This document shows positions 24,752 to 34,575 of a stretch of 64,000 nt of DNA, piece after piece. The notes beneath the pieces were generated by a model. That model was not told the DNA's origin. It worked only from the letters and a program-made list of their open reading frames with translations, and did not search any database. The position numbers were made by a program, and so were the translations under genes. Numbering within the stretch: the stretch's first letter is position 1; each line of letters opens with the position of its first letter. The stretch is from an uncultured Pseudomonadota bacterium (GTDB lineage: Bacteria > Bdellovibrionota_B > Oligoflexia > Oligoflexales > CAIYRB01): NCBI GenBank assembly GCA_903928445.1, contig CAIYRB010000163.1, forward strand, positions 1 to 64,000, read 5' to 3'.

Positions 24752-25966
24752 GTGGCTAAATCGCTGCGCATTATCATGGTTGTACCCGAGGCTCCGCTGC
24801 CTTTTGGCGGGGCAGCAGCGCGCATTTATTACACGACGCAAAAGGGCCTGGTGGCCCGCGGCTACCAACTGACGACGTTTATCGCCGCGGCGACGCCTCA
24901 GTCGAGAGCGGAAGCTGAGCGACTTTTTCCTCAAGGTGCCTACGATTTGCGATTTTTTACGCCTAGCTCCGCACCTCTTGGAAGGGGCCTGCGTGGTAAG
25001 TGGCGCTCCATACGTGAGCCGATGTCGCATCAGTTTGATGCACGCTTTCACGCCGCATTGGCGAGCGAATTGCGTCATGGATTTGATATTTTGCACCTAG
25101 AGGACCTGTGGACCGGTTATGTAGGGATCAAGCATCGCCCTAAGGTGCTGCTAAACAGTCACTGCTTGCAAGCCATCGACCTGCAGGGCGAGCGTCCTGC
25201 CAGTATTAAAGACCGACTGTTGACGTCAAGATCGCTGCATATGGAGCAGAAAATGCTTCGGCTCTATAAGGAGCAGGTGACCTTAACTCCCGAACTAGCG
25301 GCGGCGATCCGTCTGGTTAACCCAAAGGCTCACGTCGATGTCATCCCGCTTCCGCTTGAGTTGGATCTCTATCCGTATATTGCTGATGAACGGCGTCCGC
25401 TCGCGAAGCGTCTGGCGTTGATCGGCTCGTTTCAGTGGGCACCGACCCGGTCGGCCGCACGGCGGCTGCTGACTAGACTCTGGCCGAGGATCCGCGCATT
25501 GGTTCCAGGTGCCGAACTGGAATTGACCGGCTGGGGCGCTCAGCGCGTGCTAAGTGGCTACGAGAGGCTCGGACAGGTCACGATCAATGATAGCGTGCCC
25601 GATGTCAGGCCGTATTTTGAACGGGCGTCGGTTCTACTCTACGCACCCGAGCATGCTAGTGGCATGAAGGTGAAGGTACTCGAATGCATGGCCTTGGGCG
25701 TGCCCGTGGTGACGACCCCGGATGGTGTGGAGGGACTGCCGACCATGCCTAGCTCCGAAACCAGTACCGAAGTGCCTTGGGCGATGCTTGGCGCCAGCGA
25801 CGATGCTTTGGTCAACGCCGCCGTAACCTTGCTAAACGATCCGGCACGGCAAAACCGCCAGCGCCAAGCGGCACGGCAGATGCTGAAGACGCACTGTGAT
25901 CCTGGGCGCATCCTCGATCAGTATGAAGCGGTCTATGCTCGCATCATGGAGGCAAGGGGGCAGTGA
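24752..25966 (+). CDS. GT4-family glycosyltransferase
   Basis: 404 residues from GTG 24752, with AGGGAG 5 nt upstream; a TTG at 24734 lies before this site. GT-B fold: N-terminal VPEAPLPFGGAAARIYY, middle LIGSFQWAPTRSAARRL at the domain link, and C-terminal YAPEHASGMKVKVLECMALGVPVVTT, which holds the K-x-L-E form of the nucleotide-sugar site. It overlaps the next gene by 4 nt (GTGA). Part of the plus-strand exopolysaccharide operon. Confidence 0.85.
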   Translation: MAKSLRIIMVVPEAPLPFGGAAARIYYTTQKGLVARGYQLTTFIAAATPQSRAEAERLFPQGAYDLRFFTPSSAPLGRGLRGKWRSIREPMSHQFDARFHAALASELRHGFDILHLEDLWTGYVGIKHRPKVLLNSHCLQAIDLQGERPASIKDRLLTSRSLHMEQKMLRLYKEQVTLTPELAAAIRLVNPKAHVDVIPLPLELDLYPYIADERRPLAKRLALIGSFQWAPTRSAARRLLTRLWPRIRALVPGAELELTGWGAQRVLSGYERLGQVTINDSVPDVRPYFERASVLLYAPEHASGMKVKVLECMALGVPVVTTPDGVEGLPTMPSSETSTEVPWAMLGASDDALVNAAVTLLNDPARQNRQRQAARQMLKTHCDPGRILDQYEAVYARIMEARGQ

Positions 25967-27162
25967 GGGATGACCTACATGTTGCCTTTGATGGCCGCTC
26001 GCTGGCAGCTTCCAGTTTACGTGGCTGGGACCGGTATACCCTGGAGCTGGCGCGGGAACTGGAACATCTTGGGATCAAACTCAGCTTTTTTTGCCGTGCC
26101 GAAGCACCCATTCAGCGGCAGCATCTTCGCGGACTCGATGCTTCGGTGGTGGCGTTGCCCGACCGTGGCGGCTTGCATTGGACTCAGGTTGCGCTGCCTA
26201 AGGCCTTAAAAGAGCATGGCTGCGACCTCTACCATGCTCCTGCCGAACAGGGTGTCCCCTTGCTGCCCATGACCTGCCCGGTGGTGTTAACCGTGCATAG
26301 CGTCATATCCCTAGGCTACCTCGCCCTTGTGCGTGCAGGTGAGCTACCAGGAACGGTCGCTGACTACCTGGGTTATGAGCTTCGCCTGTGGAGCTTTGCC
26401 GGACTTTACTGGCGTGCTCAGATCTTGCGAGCAAATGCCATCATGGCGCCGTCGGAGTACTGCCGCGGAGAGATCATCAAGCATCTTGGTGTCGCGCCTA
26501 ACCGTGTCACGACGACTCTGCTTGGCCTGCCTGAGGTGTTTCGGCGGCCGCCCAAGGACGCCGCTGAGCGAGGCATCATCTTGCGTGGCCTCGGCATCCT
26601 TGGTCCCTATCTGCTGAGTGTCGGCGGCTACGAACGGCATAAGAATCCGCATGGATTGATCGAGGCCTTTGCCCAAGTGAGTCCCTTGCGCCCCAATATG
26701 CAACTGGTCATGGTCGGTAGCCGCGGCGTCCCGCATGAGCTGCAGCAGCTTGCTGCAAGCCTAGGTGTACAAAGCAAAATATTGTTTTTAGTCGATGTCG
26801 GCGACTCACTGGTCGAACTTTATGATGGCGCTGAGCTCTTTGTCTCACTGTCTTGGCTGGAGACCTTTTGTCTACCAGCGCTCGAAGCGATGAGTCGGGG
26901 GGTCTTGCCTGTCTGCAGTAGTTGGGGCGCCTTGCCGGAAGTCCTGGGTGACTGCGGTTGGTGCGTTGATCCTCGTGATATTAAAGGCGCCGCGGCGACG
27001 TGGATGTTAGCTCTAAATGATCCGCAGCGAGTCCTTCGCGCGGCACGCGCCAAGTCCCATGCGACGGCCTTTGGCTGGCGCCAAGCGGCGCTGCGGACCT
27101 TGGCGGTTTACCTGGCCCTAAAGCAGAGAGCATCTCGCCCGCCGTTCAAGCGGCAAAAATGA
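25963..27162 (+). CDS. GT4-family glycosyltransferase
   Basis: 399 residues; GTG start overlaps the stop of the preceding gene (GTGA). N-terminal FDGRSLAASSLRGWDRYTLEL and C-terminal LSVGGYERHKNPHGLIEAF followed by SWLETFCLPALEAMSRGVLPV, which contains the classical E-x7-E motif of retaining GT4 enzymes such as mannosyltransferases. Last plus-strand gene before the convergent chain-length gene, with which its 3' end overlaps by 17 nt. Confidence 0.87.
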   Translation: MRDDLHVAFDGRSLAASSLRGWDRYTLELARELEHLGIKLSFFCRAEAPIQRQHLRGLDASVVALPDRGGLHWTQVALPKALKEHGCDLYHAPAEQGVPLLPMTCPVVLTVHSVISLGYLALVRAGELPGTVADYLGYELRLWSFAGLYWRAQILRANAIMAPSEYCRGEIIKHLGVAPNRVTTTLLGLPEVFRRPPKDAAERGIILRGLGILGPYLLSVGGYERHKNPHGLIEAFAQVSPLRPNMQLVMVGSRGVPHELQQLAASLGVQSKILFLVDVGDSLVELYDGAELFVSLSWLETFCLPALEAMSRGVLPVCSSWGALPEVLGDCGWCVDPRDIKGAAATWMLALNDPQRVLRAARAKSHATAFGWRQAALRTLAVYLALKQRASRPPFKRQK

Positions 27163-29200
27163 GGGCGTGCTGCCGCGCGATGTCAGATGAGGTCAGTGAC
27201 TTTTGGTAACTTTCCAAAACCCGCAGCTCTGATTTGCCGAGATGAGTGATGAAAAAGATGTGCGCGGCCGATCTGGACATAAAAACGGTCATCGGGCCTT
27301 GGTCGACTTGGGGAGATAGGACTAAGACCCAGCGGTATTTTCGCCGCATGTCAGCGATGATCTGATCATAGACAAACGGTACCTCGCTCGCTAGGAGTCG
27401 AGTCGTTTCGATGCCATCGATGGTGCCGGTTTCACGGCATATGCTGCTCCCCTGGGTGTCGTGAATGATCAACACACCGGCGCGGCATTCGGCCTGAGCC
27501 AGGAGTCGTGCGACCTCGCCCAGCCAAGCATCGACATGCAGTGGCGAGGACACCGTACAAAACAGGACCACCTGGCCTAGTGGACCAGGATCCGGCTGGC
27601 CCTCTTTGGGGCTCTGCAAGGTGAGTAGGCATGAGGTGAAGTCATGCACCGAGTCCTGATGGAAGCGAAAGATACCAAAGTGACTGATATGCATGGCTTC
27701 CAGATCGTCGATGAGGCGTAGACGAGGGTTGATTAAATCGAGGAGGAACAGCGCTGAGATGGCAAAGGCGATGCCTACCACTAGGCCGAATATCAGACGC
27801 TTGGGCGTCGATAGTGAGGTTGGTACAACCGGGAGAATTGGTGCCGCCAGCAAAGAAGCTGAGCCGCTGAACCCAACCAACTGGATTTTGACCTCCTCCA
27901 AGTGACGCCTCAGCTCGGTGGAGACCTCGAGATGGGCGGTGAGCTCCCTGGCTAGGGACGCGATTTCGGATTCGATTGGCATACCCTTCTTCAGGCTTTC
28001 GGTATTCTTTTCTAGGGCTTGGCCGATTTGCTCCTGCTGCGCCTTAAGGGTGCGTAGTTTGTCGCTACTCGTCACCATAAATTGCAGCATCTGTTCGACA
28101 CCGCGTCCTTGTTCGACCAGCGGATGGCCGCTGCCCTCTGATGATCTAAGGTCGGTGCCCTTGCTTGGACTTGGCTGCAGCAGAGCGCGTAGCTTGGCGC
28201 TGCGTTGGTCTAGGGCGATGATGTCCGGGTGGGATGTTGGATAATTGAGGACGCGGGTGTATTCAGTGCGCCGAAACTCAAGGTCACCTAGCTCCTTTTC
28301 CACACGTTTACGCATCGCCTCGTTCTCCAGCTCCGTATGGTAGTCGATGCTGCCGAGGCGCTTCAAATCGAGCTGACGGAGGTGCTCCCCGACCTTAATC
28401 TCCTGGTCGATGCGTGCTGCTTCTTGAGTCAGTTCTTGGTGACGTAGCGCGAATAGCGAACGCAGCCCATCGCCAGCCCCAATGATCTCTGGATGCTGCT
28501 TACGGATATCGCGCATCTTGGTTTCGACCGCCTCTATTTCTGACTTTTGCAGCTTGATGGTGTTTGCCAGATACTCTTCTTCCTTGGTTAATTCCATTTT
28601 GTCGCGTTGCAGAGAGGTATTGATAAACTCAGTGGTTAAAATGCTACACATACGCTGCGCTAGCTCGGCCGTACTCGCCTCGGTGTTGATCCGCATGATC
28701 TGTGCTTCATTATCGGCGCTAACGCGGATCTGACTACGGATAAGTCCAACCAGGGACTCTCTATCAAGAGTATCTGGATCAAGTTTATGCGGTACGTCGC
28801 GCTTTGCCCCGAGTCGCTTAGCCATCAGGCGCATCTTGATCTTTAGATCGGTGATGTGAATGCTGCGAGGAAAGGCTGCCTCGTAGTCAAAGGATTCGGT
28901 TTTGATCAAGGTTTGGACGGCGCCTTCGAGGACATCCTTGGACATGGCCAGCATCAGCGCATTGCGCAGGGCGACGCCGGCATCGCTTTGCGAGCTGTCG
29001 AGAAGAGCAGATGCGGCGTTAGAGACGTTGCGGGTGCGTTTTGGCGGTTCAATTTTTATCGTCGATTCGGCTTGAAACAGCGTCGGCGCGGTGAGGCCAG
29101 CGACGGCCCCGGCACCAGCGCCAATCAGCGCGCTAGCTAGAAGCAAGATCTTGTGATGCTTGACCATATCGAGGATGCGTAGCGCTGGATTGCCATTCAT
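27146..29200 (-). CDS. Wzz/Wzc-type chain-length protein with degenerate kinase domain
   Basis: 684 residues from ATG 29200 (GGGGAGG 7 nt upstream; overlaps the upstream stop as ATGA). Membrane helix 1 near 17-40 is followed by a Wzz domain, a long coiled-coil periplasmic region (about 150-420), and helix 2 near 480-505 preceded by Pro-rich PILPVVPTSLSTPKRL. The cytoplasmic end aligns in outline with BY-kinases (VVLFCTVSSPLHVDAW, then AGVLIIHD, VLVLSP), but the P-loop GKT is replaced by HVDAW and there is no C-terminal Tyr cluster. It should set polymer length without own kinase activity. Confidence 0.8.
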   Translation of the reverse strand: MNGNPALRILDMVKHHKILLLASALIGAGAGAVAGLTAPTLFQAESTIKIEPPKRTRNVSNAASALLDSSQSDAGVALRNALMLAMSKDVLEGAVQTLIKTESFDYEAAFPRSIHITDLKIKMRLMAKRLGAKRDVPHKLDPDTLDRESLVGLIRSQIRVSADNEAQIMRINTEASTAELAQRMCSILTTEFINTSLQRDKMELTKEEEYLANTIKLQKSEIEAVETKMRDIRKQHPEIIGAGDGLRSLFALRHQELTQEAARIDQEIKVGEHLRQLDLKRLGSIDYHTELENEAMRKRVEKELGDLEFRRTEYTRVLNYPTSHPDIIALDQRSAKLRALLQPSPSKGTDLRSSEGSGHPLVEQGRGVEQMLQFMVTSSDKLRTLKAQQEQIGQALEKNTESLKKGMPIESEIASLARELTAHLEVSTELRRHLEEVKIQLVGFSGSASLLAAPILPVVPTSLSTPKRLIFGLVVGIAFAISALFLLDLINPRLRLIDDLEAMHISHFGIFRFHQDSVHDFTSCLLTLQSPKEGQPDPGPLGQVVLFCTVSSPLHVDAWLGEVARLLAQAECRAGVLIIHDTQGSSICRETGTIDGIETTRLLASEVPFVYDQIIADMRRKYRWVLVLSPQVDQGPMTVFMSRSAAHIFFITHLGKSELRVLESYQKSLTSSDIARQHALIFAA

Positions 29201-30816
29201 GACGCTACCTCCCCAGGGCGTGGCAGGCGGAGCGCCCAGGCCGCATAGAGCCAAAAGAAGGCGGCATCAGGCTGATACAGCACGCCCTCGCTGCCAAAGC
29301 CGGCCAAACAAAAGACCAGGCAGTTGACTGCGATCAGTCGCCCGGCAAACGTGCCTCGCCTTAGACAAAGAGTGACGATCGCCGCAAGCAGCAGCAAATA
29401 GGCACTGAGACCGGCAATTCCGACCTCGGTGAACAAGCAGCGGTAGAGGTTGTCGGCAAAGGACCAGTCATCACCAAAGACCGGGTCATCGGCGATCGCT
29501 GCACCCCACAGACTCGATGCGGCACCGACCCGTGACAGTCCGATGCCGAGATTGGTATCCTCGCTCAAGCGAAGCATCGCACCTAGCGCACCTTCACGTG
29601 CAGTGGTCCAGGTGTCGCCACTACCTAGCGAGGTGAAGCGACTGGTGATCTGCAAAACGCGCAGGGCGTCTGCTGGCGCCAAGGTGCCGTCGCGCGCCAG
29701 GCTATCGAGCAAGGGAAAGCTCAAAACCGCCGGCGTACCGATGATGGCTAAGGCGATCATGGACTTTTTGTGACCAGACAACATGACGCCCAGGGCAGTT
29801 AACATACCAAAGCGCAGCAGCATGGTGCGCCCTTGGCACAGGATCAGGGTGGCGATGGCAAAGGGAAAAAACAGCGTGGCGATGGTTTTGCGCCAGAGTT
29901 TTGCCAGGTTGCTTAGACGTATGTTTGAGTTTAGGCCGTGTAGGGTGAGCAGTGCGGCAATCAGGCAATGGGTCATCCAAACCGATGGTCCACCTGGTAG
30001 CGAGGTGGTACCGAAGGGGCGATAGAGGATGCCGACAAAGCGGTCGGACATGGTGGCTAGGTAGCGCGGGTGGAGGGTTGGCAGGTAGCCGTCGCCAAGG
30101 GCGCCGTCGATCGTGGCAATGATGGCCTCCGCCAGACCCAGACAGAGGATAAAGAAGGGAACGTTCTCCAGCTCCCGGTCGCTGAGGAGAAAGGCGACCG
30201 CAAAGAAGACGAGCATCGGCATGACGTAGATTTTCAAAGCCGCCAGCGAGGGCAACAGACCAAGGCCCCAGGGGTTGAAAAATTGCACCCCAACCCAGAG
30301 CCAGAACAGCATGAGGTAGGGGACGACGAGGCGTACCTGGCTAAAGTCTGGGGCTGGGTGTTCTTGCATCATCTGACTACGGCGTCCAAGCAGACGGACA
30401 AACAACAACATCAACAGCAGATCCGAGCCGACATGCACCACCAGGTTGTAGTTGGAAAGGATCTTCAGGGCGCCTTCAATGAGTAGGTAAGCCATATAGG
30501 CACTGAACAACCTTCCGGGATTTACCAAGTAGGCAGTTGTCGCGACCATCGCTGCGATCAGAAACAGCGCCAGCCACAATGGATTGACATTGCCAGCCAA
30601 CAGGGCGCAAGCACCCAATGCAGCGGCCCCAGCTAGAGCGGCTGAGGGAATTCGTTTTGGCAAAGCTAGACTGGCCACGGTTGCTGAGTTCCTGCGTTTA
30701 AAGACCTGAGGTGTCGCTCTAGTGTTCGGTATTCTTTGTCGATTGCTGAGTTTGGCGCCGAGGCAGGACGACGCGGCGAGGGAGTGAGGGGCGAACATTG
30801 CAGCTAAATCATGCAT
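29197..30816 (-). CDS. Wzy/O-antigen-ligase-type membrane polymerase
   Basis: About 539 residues from ATG 30816; the frame continues to an ATG at 30930, but that leaves only 29 nt to the divergent gene and adds a polar tail. Around 11-12 hydrophobic segments, with a large loop before the C-terminal FADNLYRCLFTEVGIAGLSA, matching the DN-x-E-x-G pattern of Wzy_C proteins. It would polymerise flipped repeat units at the periplasmic face, or ligate polymer to a carrier. Coupled by ATGA to the chain-length gene, which fits a polymerase/regulator pair. Confidence 0.75.
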   Translation of the reverse strand: MHDLAAMFAPHSLAASSCLGAKLSNRQRIPNTRATPQVFKRRNSATVASLALPKRIPSAALAGAAALGACALLAGNVNPLWLALFLIAAMVATTAYLVNPGRLFSAYMAYLLIEGALKILSNYNLVVHVGSDLLLMLLFVRLLGRRSQMMQEHPAPDFSQVRLVVPYLMLFWLWVGVQFFNPWGLGLLPSLAALKIYVMPMLVFFAVAFLLSDRELENVPFFILCLGLAEAIIATIDGALGDGYLPTLHPRYLATMSDRFVGILYRPFGTTSLPGGPSVWMTHCLIAALLTLHGLNSNIRLSNLAKLWRKTIATLFFPFAIATLILCQGRTMLLRFGMLTALGVMLSGHKKSMIALAIIGTPAVLSFPLLDSLARDGTLAPADALRVLQITSRFTSLGSGDTWTTAREGALGAMLRLSEDTNLGIGLSRVGAASSLWGAAIADDPVFGDDWSFADNLYRCLFTEVGIAGLSAYLLLLAAIVTLCLRRGTFAGRLIAVNCLVFCLAGFGSEGVLYQPDAAFFWLYAAWALRLPRPGEVAS

Positions 30817-30959
30817 TTGTTGTCTTGCCTTAAAAGCGGTGCGAGCTTGCAAAGGCTGGGCTGGGGGCGAAGAGGCAATGGCATTTAAGTCGACCTTGAT
30901 CCTGCCGATAGCGATTAAGACCGGACTCATGCAGATATTTTCTTAGCTGATGGTGATCG

Positions 30960-32144
30960 GTGACCTCATCTCGAACACAGCCGCTACGGCTTATCTTGGC
31001 GATTCAGCGTCTAGGCGACGTTGGCGGCCAAGAAAAGTCGACCTTGGCCATCCTAAGCCGACTCGTGGCCTCAGGGTGGACCGTCGAGTTGTTAGCCTTT
31101 GACCTAAGCGATTGGCCTAAGGACTTGCCGTTGCTGTGGCACCGACTGTGGCGTTTTCCAGTGCCCGTGCAGTTGCTACAAAATATGTGGTTTATGGCTT
31201 TGGTCGGTGGATTCACCGTGGCGCGCAAAGCCTTCGCATGGTTGTCTGGTACCCCCTCGCCAGTGGTGCTGACTATTGGTACCGCAGCACCTTTTGCTGA
31301 TGTTCGCGTCGTTCAATTTGTCCACGGGGCCGCCTTGGCGGTCCTGCGCCAAGGTCTAGTTCCCTATCCTAACTCTGCGTCGTGGCTGCGCGGCCTCTAT
31401 CAGCGAGTCTATGCCCGTGTCGAAGCTGGCATGGAGCGCCTGTTGCTGCATCGCTGCTTGGCATTGATCGCCATCTCGCGAGGCGTCGCTGCGGATGTTC
31501 GGCGTTGGACACCAAGCTCGGTAGAAAGTCGGATCACTGTGATCCATCATGCCGCTGATACCCTGACGCCGCCGCTCATGGCAAGCGATGGTGGTATGGT
31601 CGAGGTCCCCACCGTGCTATTTGTCGGCGCTCTGGAACGCAAAGGCATCGCTAAGGCACTGCGCTGCCTCGCCTTGCTGCAGGATGTGCCGTGGCAGTTT
31701 ACCGTGGTCGGTGGCGGCGACGTGGCAAGGTGCCAGGCTGCGGCTGCGGCTTTGGGCATTGGCGCGCGGACTGAGTTTCTCGGGCAGACGCCGGCATCAA
31801 AGCATTTTCAGACGGCGGCGGTGTTGCTCTTTCCCAGCGTCTACGAGCCATTTGGCCTGGTCGTCACTGAGGCGATCGCGCATGGTGTTGCGCCGCTGGT
31901 TTCGCGGGAATGCGGGGCCATGGAGTTATGGGACGAGCGTGACGCCTGGTTGAACCTTTCTGCCCAAGATAGTGACCAGGCCTGGGCGCTTAGCCTGCGC
32001 CGACTACTGGAAAAATCTGCCGACCGCAGTCAGGTCGTCACGGCAGCGCAGGCAGCCGTGGCGCGCTGGACCTGGGATCAAGCTGCGGCACGCTATGATG
32101 CGGTGTTGCGGTCGGTCCTGCCGTCCAAGGGGGGCCGCGCATGA
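30960..32144 (+). CDS. GT4-family glycosyltransferase
   Basis: 394 residues, GTG start with only a weak ribosome site. N-terminal LAIQRLGDVGGQEKSTLAIL is the usual acceptor-domain loop (normally GGxE). C-terminal FVGALERKGIAKALRCLALL and FPSVYEPFGLVVTEAIAHGV carry the E-x7-E motif. Starts a second plus-strand run of three glycosyltransferases; the next gene overlaps by 4 nt. Divergent from the polymerase gene, so the 143-nt interval probably holds promoters for both. Confidence 0.85.
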   Translation: MTSSRTQPLRLILAIQRLGDVGGQEKSTLAILSRLVASGWTVELLAFDLSDWPKDLPLLWHRLWRFPVPVQLLQNMWFMALVGGFTVARKAFAWLSGTPSPVVLTIGTAAPFADVRVVQFVHGAALAVLRQGLVPYPNSASWLRGLYQRVYARVEAGMERLLLHRCLALIAISRGVAADVRRWTPSSVESRITVIHHAADTLTPPLMASDGGMVEVPTVLFVGALERKGIAKALRCLALLQDVPWQFTVVGGGDVARCQAAAAALGIGARTEFLGQTPASKHFQTAAVLLFPSVYEPFGLVVTEAIAHGVAPLVSRECGAMELWDERDAWLNLSAQDSDQAWALSLRRLLEKSADRSQVVTAAQAAVARWTWDQAAARYDAVLRSVLPSKGGRA

Positions 32145-33235
32145 AACCAAGCAAAAACCATGTGCTCCTCGCCATGGGTTACCGCGACGATGGTTGGTTG
32201 TCGACGATTCTGCATGCCGAGCAGTTGCACCAGGCGCAGGTAGCGGCCTGGCAGCATGGCGGTGGTCTAGGTGCGGCACCAGCGCTGCACGCGCCATGGC
32301 TTGGGCATGCGCCGAAGATTTGGGAGCGCCGATTGCGCTTTGGCTTGGATCTGCCGGCGGCGTCCTTGTTGCATCTACTCGATCCGGCCTACGCCGATAG
32401 CCTGTTGATCGCAAGACGCCGCTGCGATCACCTCGTGGCAAGTGTGACCGATGTAGCGTTTTGGCGCCAACGCACGCGCGCCAACACTTGGCTGAGACGG
32501 CGCATCGTCCGTGGCCTGGCGGTGGCGGATGCAACTGTCGCCATTTCGCAGCAGACAGCAGGAGAAATGCAGCAGCTTTTGGCCATCGAGGCGACTCGCG
32601 TCATTTATTTGGGAACTGATCCAGCGCTCTTTGCCCTGTCTATGCAGCCGCGTGATCCCAACCAGCTGCTTCATGTCGGGAGCACGCTGGAGCGCAAGGG
32701 CATCGATCGGATCTTGCGACTGTTGGCCCATTTGCCAGGCTCCGTGCATTTGCTGCAGCTCGGTGGTGTGTTTACGTCGCAGCAGCAGCGCCTGATTGCG
32801 GCGTTAAACCTCGGCCACCGCATCGTCCAGAGGCCGGCGACCTTGATGCAGCTGGTCCATGCCTATCAAACGGCAGCGGCTCTGGTGTTTCCGTCGCGTT
32901 ATGAAGGTTATGGCTTGCCGTGTATCGAAGCCAGGTTATGCGGCACCAACGTCTTTACTAGTGCCGCTGTCCCGGCAACCGAAGTGCTGCGACAGGATCC
33001 GGGCACCACGATCCTGGACGTCGAGCTGCTTGACGAGGCTGTCGCAGTGCGTGGTGGCGCGGGCGAGCTAGGTCGGCGCTTAGATGAGATGGCGCAGCAA
33101 ATGATGTTGCGGATGGGGGTTCAGACGCCCTTGGCCAATCGCCAGTGGTATGGCTGGGACCGCGTCGCACGCGAGCACTTGGACCTATACGCTGGGCTCG
33201 GCTACCAGGTGCAGCCGCGGCGGGAGGTCGCATGA
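32141..33235 (+). CDS. GT4-family glycosyltransferase
   Basis: 364 residues, ATGA overlap with both neighbours. It is shorter than the other GT4 enzymes and lacks the N-terminal glycine loop in usual form (LLAMGYRDDGWLSTILHAEQ). C-terminal domain is clear: LLHVGSTLERKGIDRILRLL and FPSRYEGYGLPCIEARLCGT, with the E-x7-E motif. Probably works in series with its two coupled neighbours on the same repeat unit. Confidence 0.82.
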   Translation: MKPSKNHVLLAMGYRDDGWLSTILHAEQLHQAQVAAWQHGGGLGAAPALHAPWLGHAPKIWERRLRFGLDLPAASLLHLLDPAYADSLLIARRRCDHLVASVTDVAFWRQRTRANTWLRRRIVRGLAVADATVAISQQTAGEMQQLLAIEATRVIYLGTDPALFALSMQPRDPNQLLHVGSTLERKGIDRILRLLAHLPGSVHLLQLGGVFTSQQQRLIAALNLGHRIVQRPATLMQLVHAYQTAAALVFPSRYEGYGLPCIEARLCGTNVFTSAAVPATEVLRQDPGTTILDVELLDEAVAVRGGAGELGRRLDEMAQQMMLRMGVQTPLANRQWYGWDRVAREHLDLYAGLGYQVQPRREVA

Positions 33236-34479
33236 GCGTTGCAACGGACCCGCCGCCGCTCATCTGTGTCGTCGTCACCAGCGCCGAACTCGGCGGCGCC
33301 GAACGCATGCTTGTTGACCTGCTGCAGGGTATGCCGCCTGGTCGGTTCCGCTTTCACGTGGTGCTGCCTAGGCTCGGTCGTCTCGCTTTGGAGCTAGATC
33401 AATTGCCGGTCAGCTACGAAGTGTTGTCCTTTGGCGGGAGGCTTAGCAAGGCGGGGCGTTCAGGAGTTAGGGCGAAGGCTGCGCTGGGCGCTGTGGTCGA
33501 TGTCATGCGCTATCTGTGGCTCTACACACGGCTAGTGGCGCGCTTAAAACCACGGCTGATTTATACCCATGGCCTCAAAGCCGAGCTACTGACTGGGATC
33601 GCTAGCCACTGGTTAGGCCTCCCCGTCGTCTGGCATCTGCATACCTTTGTCCCCAAAGACGGTTGGTTAGGACGCCTGCACCGCTACCTACAAGGGCGCA
33701 CTAGGATGTTGGTCGCCAACTCAAAGGCCGTGTCCGCTGGGGTTTTGCCGCCGTCGTCAAGCAAAACAAAAGTTATTTACTGCGGTGTCGATATCGATGC
33801 CTTTTTGCCCCAGTCCAAATCCGCAGCAGAACAGTCCTTGCACCTGGTCTCAGGTGCCTCGAAGCTGCGTGTGGGCATGGTCTCGGTCCTTGCCCCGTGG
33901 AAGGGTTTAGACGTCTTCTTGCACGCCGTGCAGCCGCTGCTCCGGGCCGACGCACGCTGGGAAGCGATGATTGTCGGTGATCCGCTCTACGACACTGCCG
34001 GTCATCAGGGCTACGACCGCGTCTTAAAGCAGTTGGCCGGCGATTTACAAATAGCCGACCGAGTGGTCTTTCTGCCGTATCAGCTGCGTCCCGCTTCGGC
34101 CTATGCCTGTCTAGACATTTTTGTCCATGCGGCAAAAAGGCCAGAACCCTTTGGTCGCGTCATCGCTGAAGCGATGTGCATGCAGCGCGCGGTGATCGCG
34201 ACAGCAGGAGGTGGGGCCGTGGAGCAGATCGAAGCTGGTGTCGATGGTCTTTTGGTCGCCATGGACGATGTCGGTGCTTTGCGGGCACAGGTTGCTAGGT
34301 TGATGGCTGATGCTGAACTGCGCCGTCAGCTTGGACTAGCCGCTCGGAGCAAAGTGCTGCGCCAAGGCAGCATGTGCCAATTTATCGAGCGGATGGCTAC
34401 CGTACTGGACGAGGCCATGGCCTTCGGTCCGCCCCATGCCGGAGATTCTAACGCTGAGACCCGGCACCGCGCCGCGTGA
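33232..34479 (+). CDS. GT4-family glycosyltransferase
   Basis: 415 residues from ATG 33232, which overlaps the stop of the preceding gene (ATGA); a longer frame from 33145 lies within that gene. N-terminal TSAELGGAERMLVDLLQGM is a strong GT4 loop. C-terminal GMVSVLAPWKGLDVFLHAV and AAKRPEPFGRVIAEAMCMQR with E-x7-E, then GGGAVEQIEAGVDGLLV. Last gene of the second glycosyltransferase run. Confidence 0.88.
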   Translation: MSVATDPPPLICVVVTSAELGGAERMLVDLLQGMPPGRFRFHVVLPRLGRLALELDQLPVSYEVLSFGGRLSKAGRSGVRAKAALGAVVDVMRYLWLYTRLVARLKPRLIYTHGLKAELLTGIASHWLGLPVVWHLHTFVPKDGWLGRLHRYLQGRTRMLVANSKAVSAGVLPPSSSKTKVIYCGVDIDAFLPQSKSAAEQSLHLVSGASKLRVGMVSVLAPWKGLDVFLHAVQPLLRADARWEAMIVGDPLYDTAGHQGYDRVLKQLAGDLQIADRVVFLPYQLRPASAYACLDIFVHAAKRPEPFGRVIAEAMCMQRAVIATAGGGAVEQIEAGVDGLLVAMDDVGALRAQVARLMADAELRRQLGLAARSKVLRQGSMCQFIERMATVLDEAMAFGPPHAGDSNAETRHRAA

Positions 34480-34526
34480 AGGAATGCGTGGTGGCCTGGT
34501 GCGGCGCTGTGATCCGTGGTCGATTT

Positions 34527-34535
34527 TGTTATGAT
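34527..34535 (+). promoter_or_regulatory. Candidate extended -10 element
   Basis: TGTTATGAT matches the extended -10 form TGn-TATAAT with one mismatch, about 40 nt before the start of the next gene, in an AT-rich interval. No good -35 is seen, as allowed for this promoter class. Confidence 0.3.
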
Positions 34536-34575
34536 AGGAACATATAGAACTTAAACAAACCATAACCAGGGCACT

